The notes under the pieces: model-generated | Databases searched by the model: none | What the model was told of the DNA's origin: nothing | What the model saw: only the letters and a program-made list of their open reading frames with translations | Shown here: positions 34,929 through 42,752 of the stretch, piece after piece | Layout: the number at the start of each line of letters is the position of its first letter | How positions within the stretch are numbered: the stretch's first letter is position 1 | NCBI GenBank assembly: GCA_900764755.1 | Contig: CAAFPE010000011.1 | Span: 1 to 43,987, forward strand | Reading direction: 5' to 3' | DNA length: 43,987 bases | Source: an uncultured Oscillospiraceae bacterium | GTDB lineage: Bacteria; Bacillota; Clostridia; Oscillospirales; Oscillospiraceae | Translations under genes and position numbers: made by a program

Positions 34929-35762
34929 ATGAACATCAAAACTGTACACGCCGTCTATTTCAGCGGCACCGGGACCACAGAGAAGGTGGTCACCACCTTG
35001 GCGAAGGATTTGGCGGAGCGGCTGGGGACCGGGTATGAAGCATATTGCTTCAATCTGCCTGAGGCCCGGAAGCAGGATCTTTCCTTTGGACCAGAGGATC
35101 TGGTGGTGGTTGGGACCCCGGTCTATGCCGGCCGGGTGCCCAATCTGTTGCTGCCCTATGTCCGGGACATGATCCATGGGGAGGGGACCCTGGCTGTCCC
35201 GGTGGTGCTGTACGGCAACCGCAACTATGACGACGGACTGATGGAGCTGCGCAACGTCCTGCGGGACAACGGCTTCTGTCCCGTGGCCGCCGGGGCCTTT
35301 GTGGGCGAGCACTCCTTCTCCCGCGTCCTGGGCGCTGGCCGTCCGGACGGGGAGGATATGGCCCTGGTGGGCGAACTTGGGGAGAGAGCAGCTGACAAGG
35401 TAAAGAACCTGACAGAACTTCCCGGAGAGGCAGTTCAGGTGAATGGCTGCGACCCCATCCGGCCCTACTACACCCCCCGGGACCGCCATGGGGAGCCCGT
35501 CAAGGACTTCCTGAAGGCCAAGCCGGTCACCGACCCGGACAAGTGCGTAAAGTGCGGCCTGTGTGCCCGCCTGTGCCCCATGGGCTCCATCGACCCCGCC
35601 GACGTGTCCAACGTGGTGGGCAAGTGCATCAAGTGCTGCGCCTGTGTAAAGAAGTGTCCCACCGGGGCCAAGTATTTTGACCACGAGGGGTATCTCTACC
35701 ACCAGCATGAGCTGGAGGATCAGTACGCCGGACGGCGGGCCCCCAGTGAGATCTTTGTCTGA
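34929..35762 (+). CDS. EFR1-family flavodoxin/ferredoxin
   Basis: A 277-residue electron-transfer protein. The flavodoxin-like half (~1-170) has FMN loop YFSGTGTTEK and GTPVYAGRVPN. The C-terminal half carries two 4Fe-4S sites: CVKCGLCARLCPMGSI and CIKCCACVKKCPTGA. EFR1 (EFR1 family ferrodoxin) proteins are common in anaerobes and presumably shuttle electrons between clusters and flavin. ATG at 34929 follows GAGGAGG. Its 3' end overlaps the aldolase gene by 17 bp, so it is co-transcribed with the aldolase-mtnA pair. Confidence 0.92.
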   Translation: MNIKTVHAVYFSGTGTTEKVVTTLAKDLAERLGTGYEAYCFNLPEARKQDLSFGPEDLVVVGTPVYAGRVPNLLLPYVRDMIHGEGTLAVPVVLYGNRNYDDGLMELRNVLRDNGFCPVAAGAFVGEHSFSRVLGAGRPDGEDMALVGELGERAADKVKNLTELPGEAVQVNGCDPIRPYYTPRDRHGEPVKDFLKAKPVTDPDKCVKCGLCARLCPMGSIDPADVSNVVGKCIKCCACVKKCPTGAKYFDHEGYLYHQHELEDQYAGRRAPSEIFV

Positions 35763-36444
35763 GGCGGAGCGGGCGGCTGAGGCCGCCGCCCGGGAGGAGC
35801 TTTGCCAGGTGTGCTGCCTGCTGTACCAGCGGGGGTACACCGTGGGCCACGACGGGAACGTGTCCCTCCGGCTGGGGGAGGACCAGATCCTGGTCACCCC
35901 CTCCGGGGTGGGCAAGGGGCGGCTGAGGCCCGAGATGCTGGTGAAGTGCGCCCTGTCTGGGGAGGTGCTGGAGGGGGACCGGCACCCCTCCTCCGAGACG
36001 CCCATGCACCTGATGGTCTACCGGGAGCGCTCCGATGTCCGCGCCGTGGTCCATGCCCATCCCCCTATGGCCACCGCCTTTGCCGTCTGCCGCCGCCCGC
36101 TGAGGGAGAGGTACCTCACTGAGACCATCAGCGGTCTGGGGGAGGTCTTGGTGGCCCCCTTTGCCCTCCCCTCCACCCAGGAGGTGCCGGACAGCGTCCG
36201 CCCCTTTGTGCGGGACCACAGTGCGGTGCTGCTGGCCAACCACGGGGCCCTGACCTGGGGGCCGGATCTCTGGTCCGCCTTTGACCGGATGGAGACGGTG
36301 GAGCAGACGGCCAGGATCTACGCCAACGTCCAGCTGCTGGGGGGCGGCGTGGAGCTGACAGAGGATCAGAAGGCGGCCCTGCTGGGTCTGGCGGGCCGGT
36401 ATGCGGTCCTGGCGGGGCCCAGAACGGAGGAGGAGAGCGTATGA
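35746..36444 (+). CDS. Class II aldolase (fuculose-/5-deoxyribulose-1-phosphate aldolase type)
   Basis: A zinc aldolase of 232 residues from the Aldolase_II family: GNVSLRLG near 38, TPSGVGKG near 51-58, zinc ligands E84, H103, H105 (VVHAHPP) and H166 (ANHGALT). It would split a ketose-1-phosphate into DHAP and an aldehyde. It overlaps mtnA by 4 bp, whose product is the matching isomerase; this favours 5-deoxyribulose- or methylthioribulose-1-phosphate over fuculose-1-phosphate as substrate (inference). The start is uncertain: GTG at 35746, or TTG at 35755, both inside the EFR1 gene with weak ribosome binding sites. Confidence 0.9.
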   Translation: MRSLSEAERAAEAAAREELCQVCCLLYQRGYTVGHDGNVSLRLGEDQILVTPSGVGKGRLRPEMLVKCALSGEVLEGDRHPSSETPMHLMVYRERSDVRAVVHAHPPMATAFAVCRRPLRERYLTETISGLGEVLVAPFALPSTQEVPDSVRPFVRDHSAVLLANHGALTWGPDLWSAFDRMETVEQTARIYANVQLLGGGVELTEDQKAALLGLAGRYAVLAGPRTEEESV

Positions 36445-37517
36445 TGGCACAGAGCCAGCCGGAGAATGTCCGCCTGGGAGAAGATGGGGAGAGCGTGGTC
36501 CTGCTGGATCAGACGCTGCTGCCCGGCCGGGTGGAGTACCGCACGGTGAGGAAGCTGGAGGAGATGGTGGAGGCCATCCGGAGCCTCCGGGTGCGGGGCG
36601 CGCCCGCCATCGGCATCTTTGCCGGGTTCTGCCTGTCCGCCCTGACCCGCCAGATGGAGCGAGAGGGGCTGGATGCCCCTGGGCTTTTGAAAGAATTAGA
36701 TAGGAAAGGAGAAACACTTGTCAGTTCGCGTCCCACGGCAGTCAACCTGTCCTGGGCGGTGGCACGCATGAGGGACCGGGCTTCCGGACTGGCCGGATGT
36801 ACTCCGGAGGAGTTGGCCGCCGCCCTGGAGGCGGAGAGCCGGGCCATCCGCCGGGAGGATGAGGAGATGTGCCATGCCATCGCGGAGCACGGGCTCTCCC
36901 TGCTGAAGGCGGGGGACGGGGTGCTGACCCACTGCAACGCGGGGCCTCTGGCCACCTCACGCTATGGCACCGCTCTGGGTCCCATCCTGCTGGCTCAGGA
37001 GCGTGGGATCCCACTGCGGGTGTTCGCCGACGAGACCCGGCCCCTGCTCCAGGGGGCGCGGCTCACCGCCTGGGAACTGCATCAGGCGGGGGTGGACGTC
37101 ACCCTGATCTGTGACAGCATGGCCTCCATGGTGATGAAGAATGGATGGGTCCAGGCCTGCTTCGTGGGCTGCGACCGGGTGGCGGCCAACGGCGACGCCG
37201 CCAACAAGATCGGTACCAGCGGAGTGGCCATCCTGGCCAGACACTACGGGATCCCCTTCTATGTGCTGGGGCCCACCTCCACCATCGACCTGAGCTGTCC
37301 CGACGGGGACCACATCCCCATCGAGCAGCGGGATCCGGAGGAGATCCGCTCCCTGTGGTACCGGGAGCCTATGGCTCCCGACGAGGTGAAGTGCTTCAAC
37401 CCCGCCTTCGACGTCACCCACCACAGCCTGATCTCCGGCATCATCACGGAAAAGGGGATCTGCCGTCCGCCGTTTACCCAGGCCCTGGCCGCGCTGTTTT
37501 CCGGTGGGGGGCGCTGA
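36441..37517 (+). CDS. mtnA: Methylthioribose-1-phosphate isomerase (MtnA)
   Basis: It isomerises 5-methylthioribose-1-phosphate, or 5-deoxyribose-1-phosphate, to the ribulose form. The 358 residues include RVRGAPAIG (~50-58), catalytic C165 (THCNAG), catalytic D245 (VGCDRVAANGD) and NKIGT. The start overlaps the aldolase stop (ATGA) behind GGAGGAGGAG. With the aldolase it forms the core of the DHAP shunt described for 5'-deoxyadenosine and MTA salvage; the nucleosidase/phosphorylase and kinase are not in this window. eIF2B-like paralogues are a less likely reading given the complete active site. Confidence 0.93.
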   Translation: MMAQSQPENVRLGEDGESVVLLDQTLLPGRVEYRTVRKLEEMVEAIRSLRVRGAPAIGIFAGFCLSALTRQMEREGLDAPGLLKELDRKGETLVSSRPTAVNLSWAVARMRDRASGLAGCTPEELAAALEAESRAIRREDEEMCHAIAEHGLSLLKAGDGVLTHCNAGPLATSRYGTALGPILLAQERGIPLRVFADETRPLLQGARLTAWELHQAGVDVTLICDSMASMVMKNGWVQACFVGCDRVAANGDAANKIGTSGVAILARHYGIPFYVLGPTSTIDLSCPDGDHIPIEQRDPEEIRSLWYREPMAPDEVKCFNPAFDVTHHSLISGIITEKGICRPPFTQALAALFSGGGR

Positions 37518-37532
37518 GCCGCTGAAACTCAT

Positions 37533-37568
37533 AAAAATGTCCCCCTGCCATGGCAGGGGGACATTTTT
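37533..37568. terminator. Bidirectional terminator after mtnA
   Basis: A perfect 36-bp palindrome: AAAAATGTCCCCCTGCCA followed by its exact complement ending ATTTTT. It sits 15 bp past the mtnA stop and works on either strand. Confidence 0.88.
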
Positions 37569-37572
37569 GCAG

Positions 37573-37735
37573 CTTGTCGAAAAAGTCTATTCGATAAGCT
37601 GCCGAACTTTTGAGCACGTTCAAAAAGTGCTCAAAAGTTGTGTGATTGGACGTAAAAGACAACCCTGACGGTTTTCTTTCACACTATCGTTCCCTCCAAA
37701 TCCTTTGGATGGAGGTTTTTTGACAGTCTCTTGAT
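37573..37735 (-). repeat. MITE-like non-coding repeat element, copy B
   Basis: On the plus strand it begins CTTGTCGAAAAAG and ends TTTTTTGACAGTCTC, so its ends equal those of copy A read in the opposite direction. Inside are a GCAGCTTGTCGA/TCGATAAGCTGC stem (37570-37602), a 13-bp AACTTTTGAGCAC stem (37605-37639) and a CCTCCAAATCC/GGATGGAGG stem. It is about 165 bp, shorter than copy A, with no coding frame. Confidence 0.6.
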
Positions 37736-37736
37736 T

Positions 37737-39050
37737 TTATCGCTCCATCTTCCAGAAAAACGCGCTGTACGGGGGCAGCTGGCTCCCACCGCCGAAGTCG
37801 TGCTGCTGGCCGGAGATCAGGTCCCAGGCCAGGCCGCAGCCCGCGTCGAAGTGGGCGGTATAGGGCTGGCTGTCCGCGTTGACCGCCACCAGCACCCGCT
37901 CCGTCTCCGTCCTGCGCTCGAAAATGAGTTGGAGGTTGGTGAGGAGCACATTCCGATAGCTGCCCTCCCGCAGGGCCGGGCTGTCGCTCCGGGCGGAGGC
38001 CAGCCGGGCGATCCAGTCCGTCAGGGCGTTCCACTCCGGCTTCTCCAGGGCGGGGCGGAGGCTGTCGTCGCTGCATGGGCCTTTTTCACCGGGGATGCCC
38101 CACTCGCTGCCGTAGTACAGGGCGGGGGTCCCGGGCATCCCGAACAGGAGGGCATAGATCAGGGGGAGGTGCGCGGGGTCCCGGAGCTTGGAGGCGATGC
38201 GGGTGACGTCATGGTTGTCCACAAAGGACAGCAGGTGGGCCCCCTTGTAGAGGGTCCAGGGCTCCGGCCCGTACTGGCGGGCCAGGCTGTGGCCGATCTC
38301 AAACAGGTTGCGGTCGTTGAGGCTGGACCACAGGCCCTTGTAGCAGTCGTAGTTGGTCACCGAGTGGCACAGCTCCGGCCCCATCCAGAGGTTGTAGTCC
38401 CCGCCCAGCACCTCACCCACCAGGGCAAAGTCAGGCTTCAGCGTCTGGGTGAAGGCCCGCAGGCGCTTCAGATAGTCGGCGGGGAGGCAGTAGGCCACGT
38501 CCAGCCGCAGCCCATCGATCCCGAACTGCTCCACCCAGCTTCGGATGGCCTGGAACTGGTGCTCCACCACAGCCGGGTTGTGGAGGTTCAGCTTGACCAG
38601 TTCGCCGTGGCCCTCCCAGTTCTCATACCAGAAGCCGTCGCCCCGGTCGGTGTCGCCGTCGAAGTTCAGATAGAACCAATCCCGATAGGGGCTGCTCCAC
38701 TTCTTCTCCTGTACATCCCGAAAGGCCCAGAAGCCCCGGCCCACATGGTGGAACACTCCGTCCAGCAGGATTCGGAGCCCGGCGCCGTGAAGGGCGCGGC
38801 ATACCTGGGCCAGGTCCTCATTGGTCCCCAGGCGGGGGTCCAGCTGGTTATAGTCCCGGGTGTCGTAGCCGTGGCGGTCGCTGTCGAACACCGGGTTGAG
38901 CAGGACGGTGTCCGCGCCCAGGGCCTTGATGTGCTCCACCCAGTCCAGTAGCCGCAGGATGCGGTGGGCGGTGCGTCCGTCGTTGTCCGGCGGTGCGCCG
39001 CACAGGCCCAGGGGATAGATCTGATAGAGGATCGCTTGGTCAAACCACAT
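37737..39050 (-). CDS. GH13 alpha-amylase family glycosidase
   Basis: A 437-residue cytoplasmic enzyme without signal peptide. It has the GH13 barrel with D184 (GIDGLRLDVA, nucleophile), E213 (VGEVLGG, acid/base) and D281 (SFVDNHD), plus DGVFHHVG near 97-104. A short C-terminal beta domain follows (~360-437). It resembles cyclomaltodextrinase/neopullulanase-type or maltodextrin glucosidases that act on imported oligosaccharides; exact specificity is not readable. ATG at 39050 follows GGAG at 8 nt. A promoter and a terminator-like hairpin lie in its leader. Confidence 0.92.
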   Translation of the reverse strand: MWFDQAILYQIYPLGLCGAPPDNDGRTAHRILRLLDWVEHIKALGADTVLLNPVFDSDRHGYDTRDYNQLDPRLGTNEDLAQVCRALHGAGLRILLDGVFHHVGRGFWAFRDVQEKKWSSPYRDWFYLNFDGDTDRGDGFWYENWEGHGELVKLNLHNPAVVEHQFQAIRSWVEQFGIDGLRLDVAYCLPADYLKRLRAFTQTLKPDFALVGEVLGGDYNLWMGPELCHSVTNYDCYKGLWSSLNDRNLFEIGHSLARQYGPEPWTLYKGAHLLSFVDNHDVTRIASKLRDPAHLPLIYALLFGMPGTPALYYGSEWGIPGEKGPCSDDSLRPALEKPEWNALTDWIARLASARSDSPALREGSYRNVLLTNLQLIFERRTETERVLVAVNADSQPYTAHFDAGCGLAWDLISGQQHDFGGGSQLPPYSAFFWKMER

Positions 39051-39140
39051 ATTGGATACTCCTTTCGGCTCCCGGCCGGGTCGCTCCGGCGGAGAGGCGC
39101 ATTGATTGCAGGGTGCGCCCGGGCGGGCGCAGGGAGAAAA

Positions 39141-39170
39141 ACAGGGCGGGCCCCGCCGGGTCCGCCCTGT
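39141..39170 (-). terminator. Terminator or attenuator in the amylase leader
   Basis: A 13-bp stem with one mismatch (39141-39153 with 39158-39170), followed on the minus strand by TTTTTCTCCC. It lies between the promoter at 39221-39248 and the amylase ATG at 39050, preceded by a GCGGCA/TGCCGC hairpin, so it can cut transcription after roughly 80 nt. Confidence 0.65.
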
Positions 39171-39220
39171 GAAATGGCGGCAGAGATGCCGCTGCCGGGT
39201 ATGCCGTGTGACATACTGAC

Positions 39221-39248
39221 ATTATACAGTTTTTCCCTGAAAAATCAA
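39221..39248 (-). promoter_or_regulatory. Amylase promoter
   Basis: Minus strand TTGATT (39248-39243), 16-bp spacer, consensus TATAAT (39226-39221), about 170 bp before the amylase start. Confidence 0.6.
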
Positions 39249-39271
39249 GAAGAAGGTGGAGGGTCCGAGGG

Positions 39272-39349
39272 TCACTGCTTGGTCAGATAGGGGAGAACCA
39301 AGGTGACCAGCGCGATCACCAGCAGCAGGATGCGGTTGAAGCGGTCCAT
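39272..39349 (-). CDS. Small single-pass membrane peptide (25 aa)
   Basis: ATG at 39349 follows GGAAAGGAG with good spacing and opens a 25-residue frame: MDRFNR, then a hydrophobic helix ILLLVIALVTLVLPYL, then TKQ. It is too small for standard gene callers but has a strong ribosome binding site and its own promoter at 39385-39413. It sits upstream of the amylase gene on the same strand. Function unknown; it may be a small membrane regulator, or a hydrophobic toxin, though no antitoxin RNA was identified. Confidence 0.65.
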   Translation of the reverse strand: MDRFNRILLLVIALVTLVLPYLTKQ

Positions 39350-39384
39350 AAGTGGTCTCCTTTCCGGAACTTTGATCCAGATTC

Positions 39385-39413
39385 AGGATACTATAAAAAT
39401 ATGACCTTGTCAA
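39385..39413 (-). promoter_or_regulatory. Promoter of the small membrane peptide
   Basis: Minus strand consensus TTGACA (39413-39408), 17-bp spacer, TATCCT (39390-39385), 35 bp before the peptide start. Confidence 0.6.
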
Positions 39414-39464
39414 ATTGAATAAGCTGCACCTGAAAATACGCAGAAAAACCGTGAAAACAATGAG

Positions 39465-40058
39465 TCAGCATCCCTCCTCCGTCAGGTGGAGCGGGGGTCC
39501 GTCCAAACAAATCACATGGTCGGCCAGGGAGCAGGCCAGGGCCTCATGGCTGGACAGGAGGACTGGGGCATCCAGGGACCGGAGGGCCTCCATCAGGCGG
39601 CGGACCCGGGCGGGGTCCACCCCGGTGAAGGGCTCGTCCAGCAGATAGAGCAGTCCACCCAGGGCCAGGGCGCGGACCAGGGCCAGACGGCGGCGCATCC
39701 CGCCGGACAGAGAGGCGGGGAGACTGCCCTCCTCGCCGGAGAGCTCGGCCAGGGCCAGCCACTGGGGGACCTCCGTCCAGCGGGACTGGGGGAGCACATC
39801 CCTCAGGTGCTGTTCCACTGTGCGCCAGGGGAACAGGCGGTCCTCCTGAAAGAGAATGGCAGTTTTATGGGGGGGCGGGGCCTGGATCCGGCCGCTCCGG
39901 GGGCGCTCCAGACCGGCCAGACAGCGCAGCAGGGTGGTTTTGCCGCAGCCGGAGGGACCGGACAGGACGGTGACGCCCCGCTCCGGAAGGGTGAGGGAGA
40001 AGTCGTCCAGCACCCGCTTTTCCCCGTAGGAGAGGGTGAGGTGTGAGACTGAGATCAC
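39465..40058 (-). CDS. ABC transporter ATPase (TauB/SsuB type)
   Basis: A 197-residue ATPase, shorter than usual (~240). Walker A GPSGCGKTT (34-42), Q-loop FQEDRLFPW (~70-78), signature LSGGMRRR (~117), Walker B LYLLDEP, D-loop TGVDP and the SSHE switch region are all present. The TauB/SsuB resemblance is in FQEDRLFPWRTV. It overlaps the permease gene by 4 bp and is the last gene of the Crp-transporter operon. The shortness comes mainly from the C-terminus. Confidence 0.9.
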   Translation of the reverse strand: MISVSHLTLSYGEKRVLDDFSLTLPERGVTVLSGPSGCGKTTLLRCLAGLERPRSGRIQAPPPHKTAILFQEDRLFPWRTVEQHLRDVLPQSRWTEVPQWLALAELSGEEGSLPASLSGGMRRRLALVRALALGGLLYLLDEPFTGVDPARVRRLMEALRSLDAPVLLSSHEALACSLADHVICLDGPPLHLTEEGC

Positions 40059-40837
40059 GGCGGTGTCCTCCCTTCCTGACGGCGGATGAGCCAGGTCAGC
40101 GTCCGCTCCATGAGCAGGCTGAGAAGAATGACCACCGCCGTCCAGGCGAAGAGGTCCGCAGTCTCAAAGGTCTGCTTGGCCCGGCTGATCTGGGCGCCGA
40201 TGCCCAGCCGGGGAAGACAGAGGACCTCAGCGGCCACGCCGGACTTCCAGGCCAGGCCCATGGCGGTGGTGGCAGCGGCCCGCAGATAGGGACGCAGGGA
40301 GGGGAGGTACACCAGGCGGACCGTTTTCCAGCGGGAGAAGCGGTAGGCCCGGGCTAGTTCCAGCAGCTGCCCGTCGGTGGCCCGGATCCCTTGGGTCAGG
40401 TTCTCCCACACTACCGGCAGCACCATCAGCCCGGCAATCACTGCCGGGACCTGGTCCCGGCTTGTCCACAGCAGCACCAGCAGGATGAAGGAGACCACCG
40501 GCGTGGCCCGGATGATCCGGATGATGGGGGCGAACAGGCGGCGGCACCAGGGGCTGGCGCAGGTGAGGGCGGCCAGCAGTCCCCCCAGGGCCGCGCCGCC
40601 CGCCATCCCCGCCGCGATGCGGGCCAGGGAGGCAAGGGCGGTCCACCAGAATTCCGGGGACCGGGCCAGGCGGAGCAGAGCCAGCAGCGCCGTGGCGGGA
40701 TAGGGGAGAAGCAGCTCGTTGCCCCGGCCATCCACATGGAGTTCCACCAGCCAGGCCCCAAGCTGCCAGACCCCCAGCCAGAAGGCCGGGGGCAGCAGCA
40801 GGGACAGGGCGCGGTCCAGGCGGTCAGGACACGCCAT
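40055..40837 (-). CDS. ABC transporter permease (TauC/SsuC type)
   Basis: An inner-membrane subunit of 260 residues with about six hydrophobic segments and the EAA-type loop LLELARAYRFSRWKTVRLVYLPSLRPYL, followed by AMGLAWKSGVAAEVL, typical of nitrate/sulfonate/taurine-type permeases. The start is uncertain: ATG at 40837 overlaps the end of the binding-protein gene by 14 bp, and an in-frame ATG at 40852 or nearby is possible; neither has a clear ribosome binding site. It partners the ATPase and the lipoprotein. Confidence 0.87.
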   Translation of the reverse strand: MACPDRLDRALSLLLPPAFWLGVWQLGAWLVELHVDGRGNELLLPYPATALLALLRLARSPEFWWTALASLARIAAGMAGGAALGGLLAALTCASPWCRRLFAPIIRIIRATPVVSFILLVLLWTSRDQVPAVIAGLMVLPVVWENLTQGIRATDGQLLELARAYRFSRWKTVRLVYLPSLRPYLRAAATTAMGLAWKSGVAAEVLCLPRLGIGAQISRAKQTFETADLFAWTAVVILLSLLMERTLTWLIRRQEGRTPP

Positions 40838-41903
40838 AGTAGAAGGAGTCATAGGGGAGCGCGCCGCCGATGGAGGCGGGGTCGGCGTCATAGAGGACCT
40901 GGTAATAGTCCTCCAGCACCGACTTCATCTCCTCCCCGGTGAGGCATACCAGATTGCACTGGGGAATGGCGGCCTTGGCGATGGCGGCGTTGGGGGTGAT
41001 GCCGTACTGGGCCACCAGCTGGGCGGCGTCCTCCAAGCTGGCGGGGTCGGACATATAGGCGATGGAGTCCCGGTAGGCATTCAGGAACCTCTCCACGCCC
41101 AGAGGGTTCTCCTCAATATAGTCGGTGCGGGCCACGATGCAGCCCATGGCCAGCTGTCCGCCGCTCACCTTGGACCACTCCTCGGTGAGGGACAGGGCCT
41201 GCCGCACCCCGGAGTCCTGGAGCATCAGGGCGGTGGCGGCGGGGACTGGGAGCATACAGACGCCGTCCTCAGAGGAGGCCATCTTGGCGGTGACCTCCTG
41301 GGGGGTCATCCACTGGATGTCCACCCCGGTGGGGTCCACCCCGTTCTCGGTGAGCAGGTAGTTGAGGACAAACTCAGGGTTGGCTCCCTGGCCGGTGGCG
41401 TAGACGGTCCTGCCCGCCAGGTCGGCCATGGACTGGACGGAGTCCCCCTTTTCCAGGATGTAGAGCACCCCCAGGGTGTTCACTGCCAGCACCTGGATGG
41501 CCCCCTCAGACTTGGCGGACAGGCTGGCGGCCACATTGGTGGCCACGGCAGCGATGTCCGCGTCCCCGTTGATGAGGGCGCTGGAGACCATCTGATTGTC
41601 CGCCTCCACGGTGGCGGTGTTGATCACTGGAGCCGCCTCACCACTGGCGACGGCCTCGGGGGTGACATTTTCGTTGTCCGCCATCAGCTTGGCGGCCCCC
41701 ACGCCGGTGGGGCCGGAGAGGACCATCAGGTTGGGCAGCACATAGCTGTCAGAGGAGGAGGCCACAGAGCTGGCGGAGCCGGACTGGGAGGCGGAGGCGC
41801 TTCCAGAGGCAGAGAGGGCGTCCTTCCCGCCGCCGCAGCCAGCCAGGGCGGACACCATCAGGGCGCCGCACAGGAGCAAAGACAGTTGCTTGTTCAGTTT
41901 CAT
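40824..41903 (-). CDS. ABC transporter substrate-binding lipoprotein (NMT1/TauA-like)
   Basis: An exported lipoprotein of 359 residues: lipobox ALAGC with C23, a Ser/Ala linker (~30-58), then a periplasmic-binding fold. The text INTATVEADNQMVSSALINGDADIAAVATNVAASL and LAGRTVYATGQGANPEFVLNYLLTENGVDP fits the NMT1/THI5-like family that binds sulfonates, thiamine precursors or similar small anions. The ligand cannot be told. ATG at 41903 after AAAGGAAG. It is the second gene of an operon that begins with the Crp-type regulator. Confidence 0.88.
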   Translation of the reverse strand: MKLNKQLSLLLCGALMVSALAGCGGGKDALSASGSASASQSGSASSVASSSDSYVLPNLMVLSGPTGVGAAKLMADNENVTPEAVASGEAAPVINTATVEADNQMVSSALINGDADIAAVATNVAASLSAKSEGAIQVLAVNTLGVLYILEKGDSVQSMADLAGRTVYATGQGANPEFVLNYLLTENGVDPTGVDIQWMTPQEVTAKMASSEDGVCMLPVPAATALMLQDSGVRQALSLTEEWSKVSGGQLAMGCIVARTDYIEENPLGVERFLNAYRDSIAYMSDPASLEDAAQLVAQYGITPNAAIAKAAIPQCNLVCLTGEEMKSVLEDYYQVLYDADPASIGGALPYDSFYYGVS

Positions 41904-41948
41904 TTGGATCTTCCTTTCCAATGTTGTTTTTTCGCGCTGTCTGGGGTC

Positions 41949-42608
41949 TTACAGCACACCCTCCAGCCCCGCCGGGTCCAGAACGTACATGGACTTGCCC
42001 TCCCGGCGGATGAGCCGTGCGTCCTCCAGGGCCTGGAAGGCCCGGTACAGGGAGGCGCGGCTGATGCCCAGGCGCTTGGCCAGGTCGGTGGCGGACAGGC
42101 GCAGCGGCTCGCCGGAGGGGGCGGTCAGCAGGTACCGGGCCAGCTTCCCCTCCGCGCCGGTCTGGGCCACCGAGCGCAGCCGTCCGGACAGGAAGCGGAT
42201 GCGCCCAGTGAGGTAGCGGAGGTAGTTGCGGCGGAGAAGAGGCTCCTCCCCCAGCAGGCGGTCCAGAGTCTCCTGAGGGAGAAACAGGACCCGGCAGGGG
42301 GACTGGGCTGTGAGGACGGCGGCAAACTCCGGCGCGTCGTTGTAGAGGGCGGCCGCGCCGAAGAGATCTCCGGCCCGCAGCAGGCTGACGGACAGGGAGC
42401 CGTTGGTCACCTGGACCTGCCCGGAGAGGAGCACACCCAGACTCTGCCGGAACTGGCCGGGGCCGTAGAGCAGCTCCCCGGCGGAGAAGGGCTCTACCGT
42501 GACGCCGGGCAGGGCGGGCAGGGAGCGGAGAAGGGAGTCCTCCGCCCCCAGGAACAGGGGACAGCGGCCCAGAAGGGCACGCTCCTGGTCAGAGAGAGCC
42601 GGGGCCAT
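41949..42608 (-). CDS. Crp/Fnr-family transcriptional regulator
   Basis: A 219-residue regulator. The N-terminal cyclic-nucleotide-binding-like domain (~15-125) lacks the FNR cysteine cluster, so it is probably not an iron-sulfur oxygen sensor. The C-terminal winged helix has LSATDLAKRLGISRASLYRAFQALEDARLIRREGKSMYV. ATG at 42608 follows AAAGGAGG at 8 nt. It heads an operon with the TauABC-like transporter, 45 bp before the binding-protein gene, and probably controls that operon in response to the transported compound (inference). Confidence 0.9.
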   Translation of the reverse strand: MAPALSDQERALLGRCPLFLGAEDSLLRSLPALPGVTVEPFSAGELLYGPGQFRQSLGVLLSGQVQVTNGSLSVSLLRAGDLFGAAALYNDAPEFAAVLTAQSPCRVLFLPQETLDRLLGEEPLLRRNYLRYLTGRIRFLSGRLRSVAQTGAEGKLARYLLTAPSGEPLRLSATDLAKRLGISRASLYRAFQALEDARLIRREGKSMYVLDPAGLEGVL

Positions 42609-42633
42609 GGGCAGGCCCTCCTTTCGAAAAAAG

Positions 42634-42683
42634 TGTCTTATTTGAGACAGATTGAATATACCACGGACGGACACAAAGGTCAA
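42634..42683 (-). promoter_or_regulatory. Promoter and palindromic operator of the Crp-transporter operon
   Basis: Minus strand TTGACC (42683-42678), 17-bp spacer, TATATT (42660-42655). Immediately downstream, at the expected start of transcription, lies the perfect palindrome TGTCT-N6-AGACA (42634-42649), a Crp/Fnr-type site layout. Its position suggests self-repression. Confidence 0.65.
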
Positions 42684-42752
42684 CCCCGGACATGGGACCG
42701 GAGGACATTTGCCCATCTTCCAGTGCGTGTCTGCCGGAAAAACAGAAAAGAA

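Noticed and set aside
34080..36005. 641-codon minus-strand frame opposite ruvX, EFR1 and aldolase
   Set aside because: It covers three genes with complete catalytic motifs on the plus strand and has no domain of its own.
37474..37662. Small minus-strand ORF over the mtnA terminator and repeat B
   Set aside because: It reads through a perfect terminator palindrome and a non-coding repeat, with no SD.
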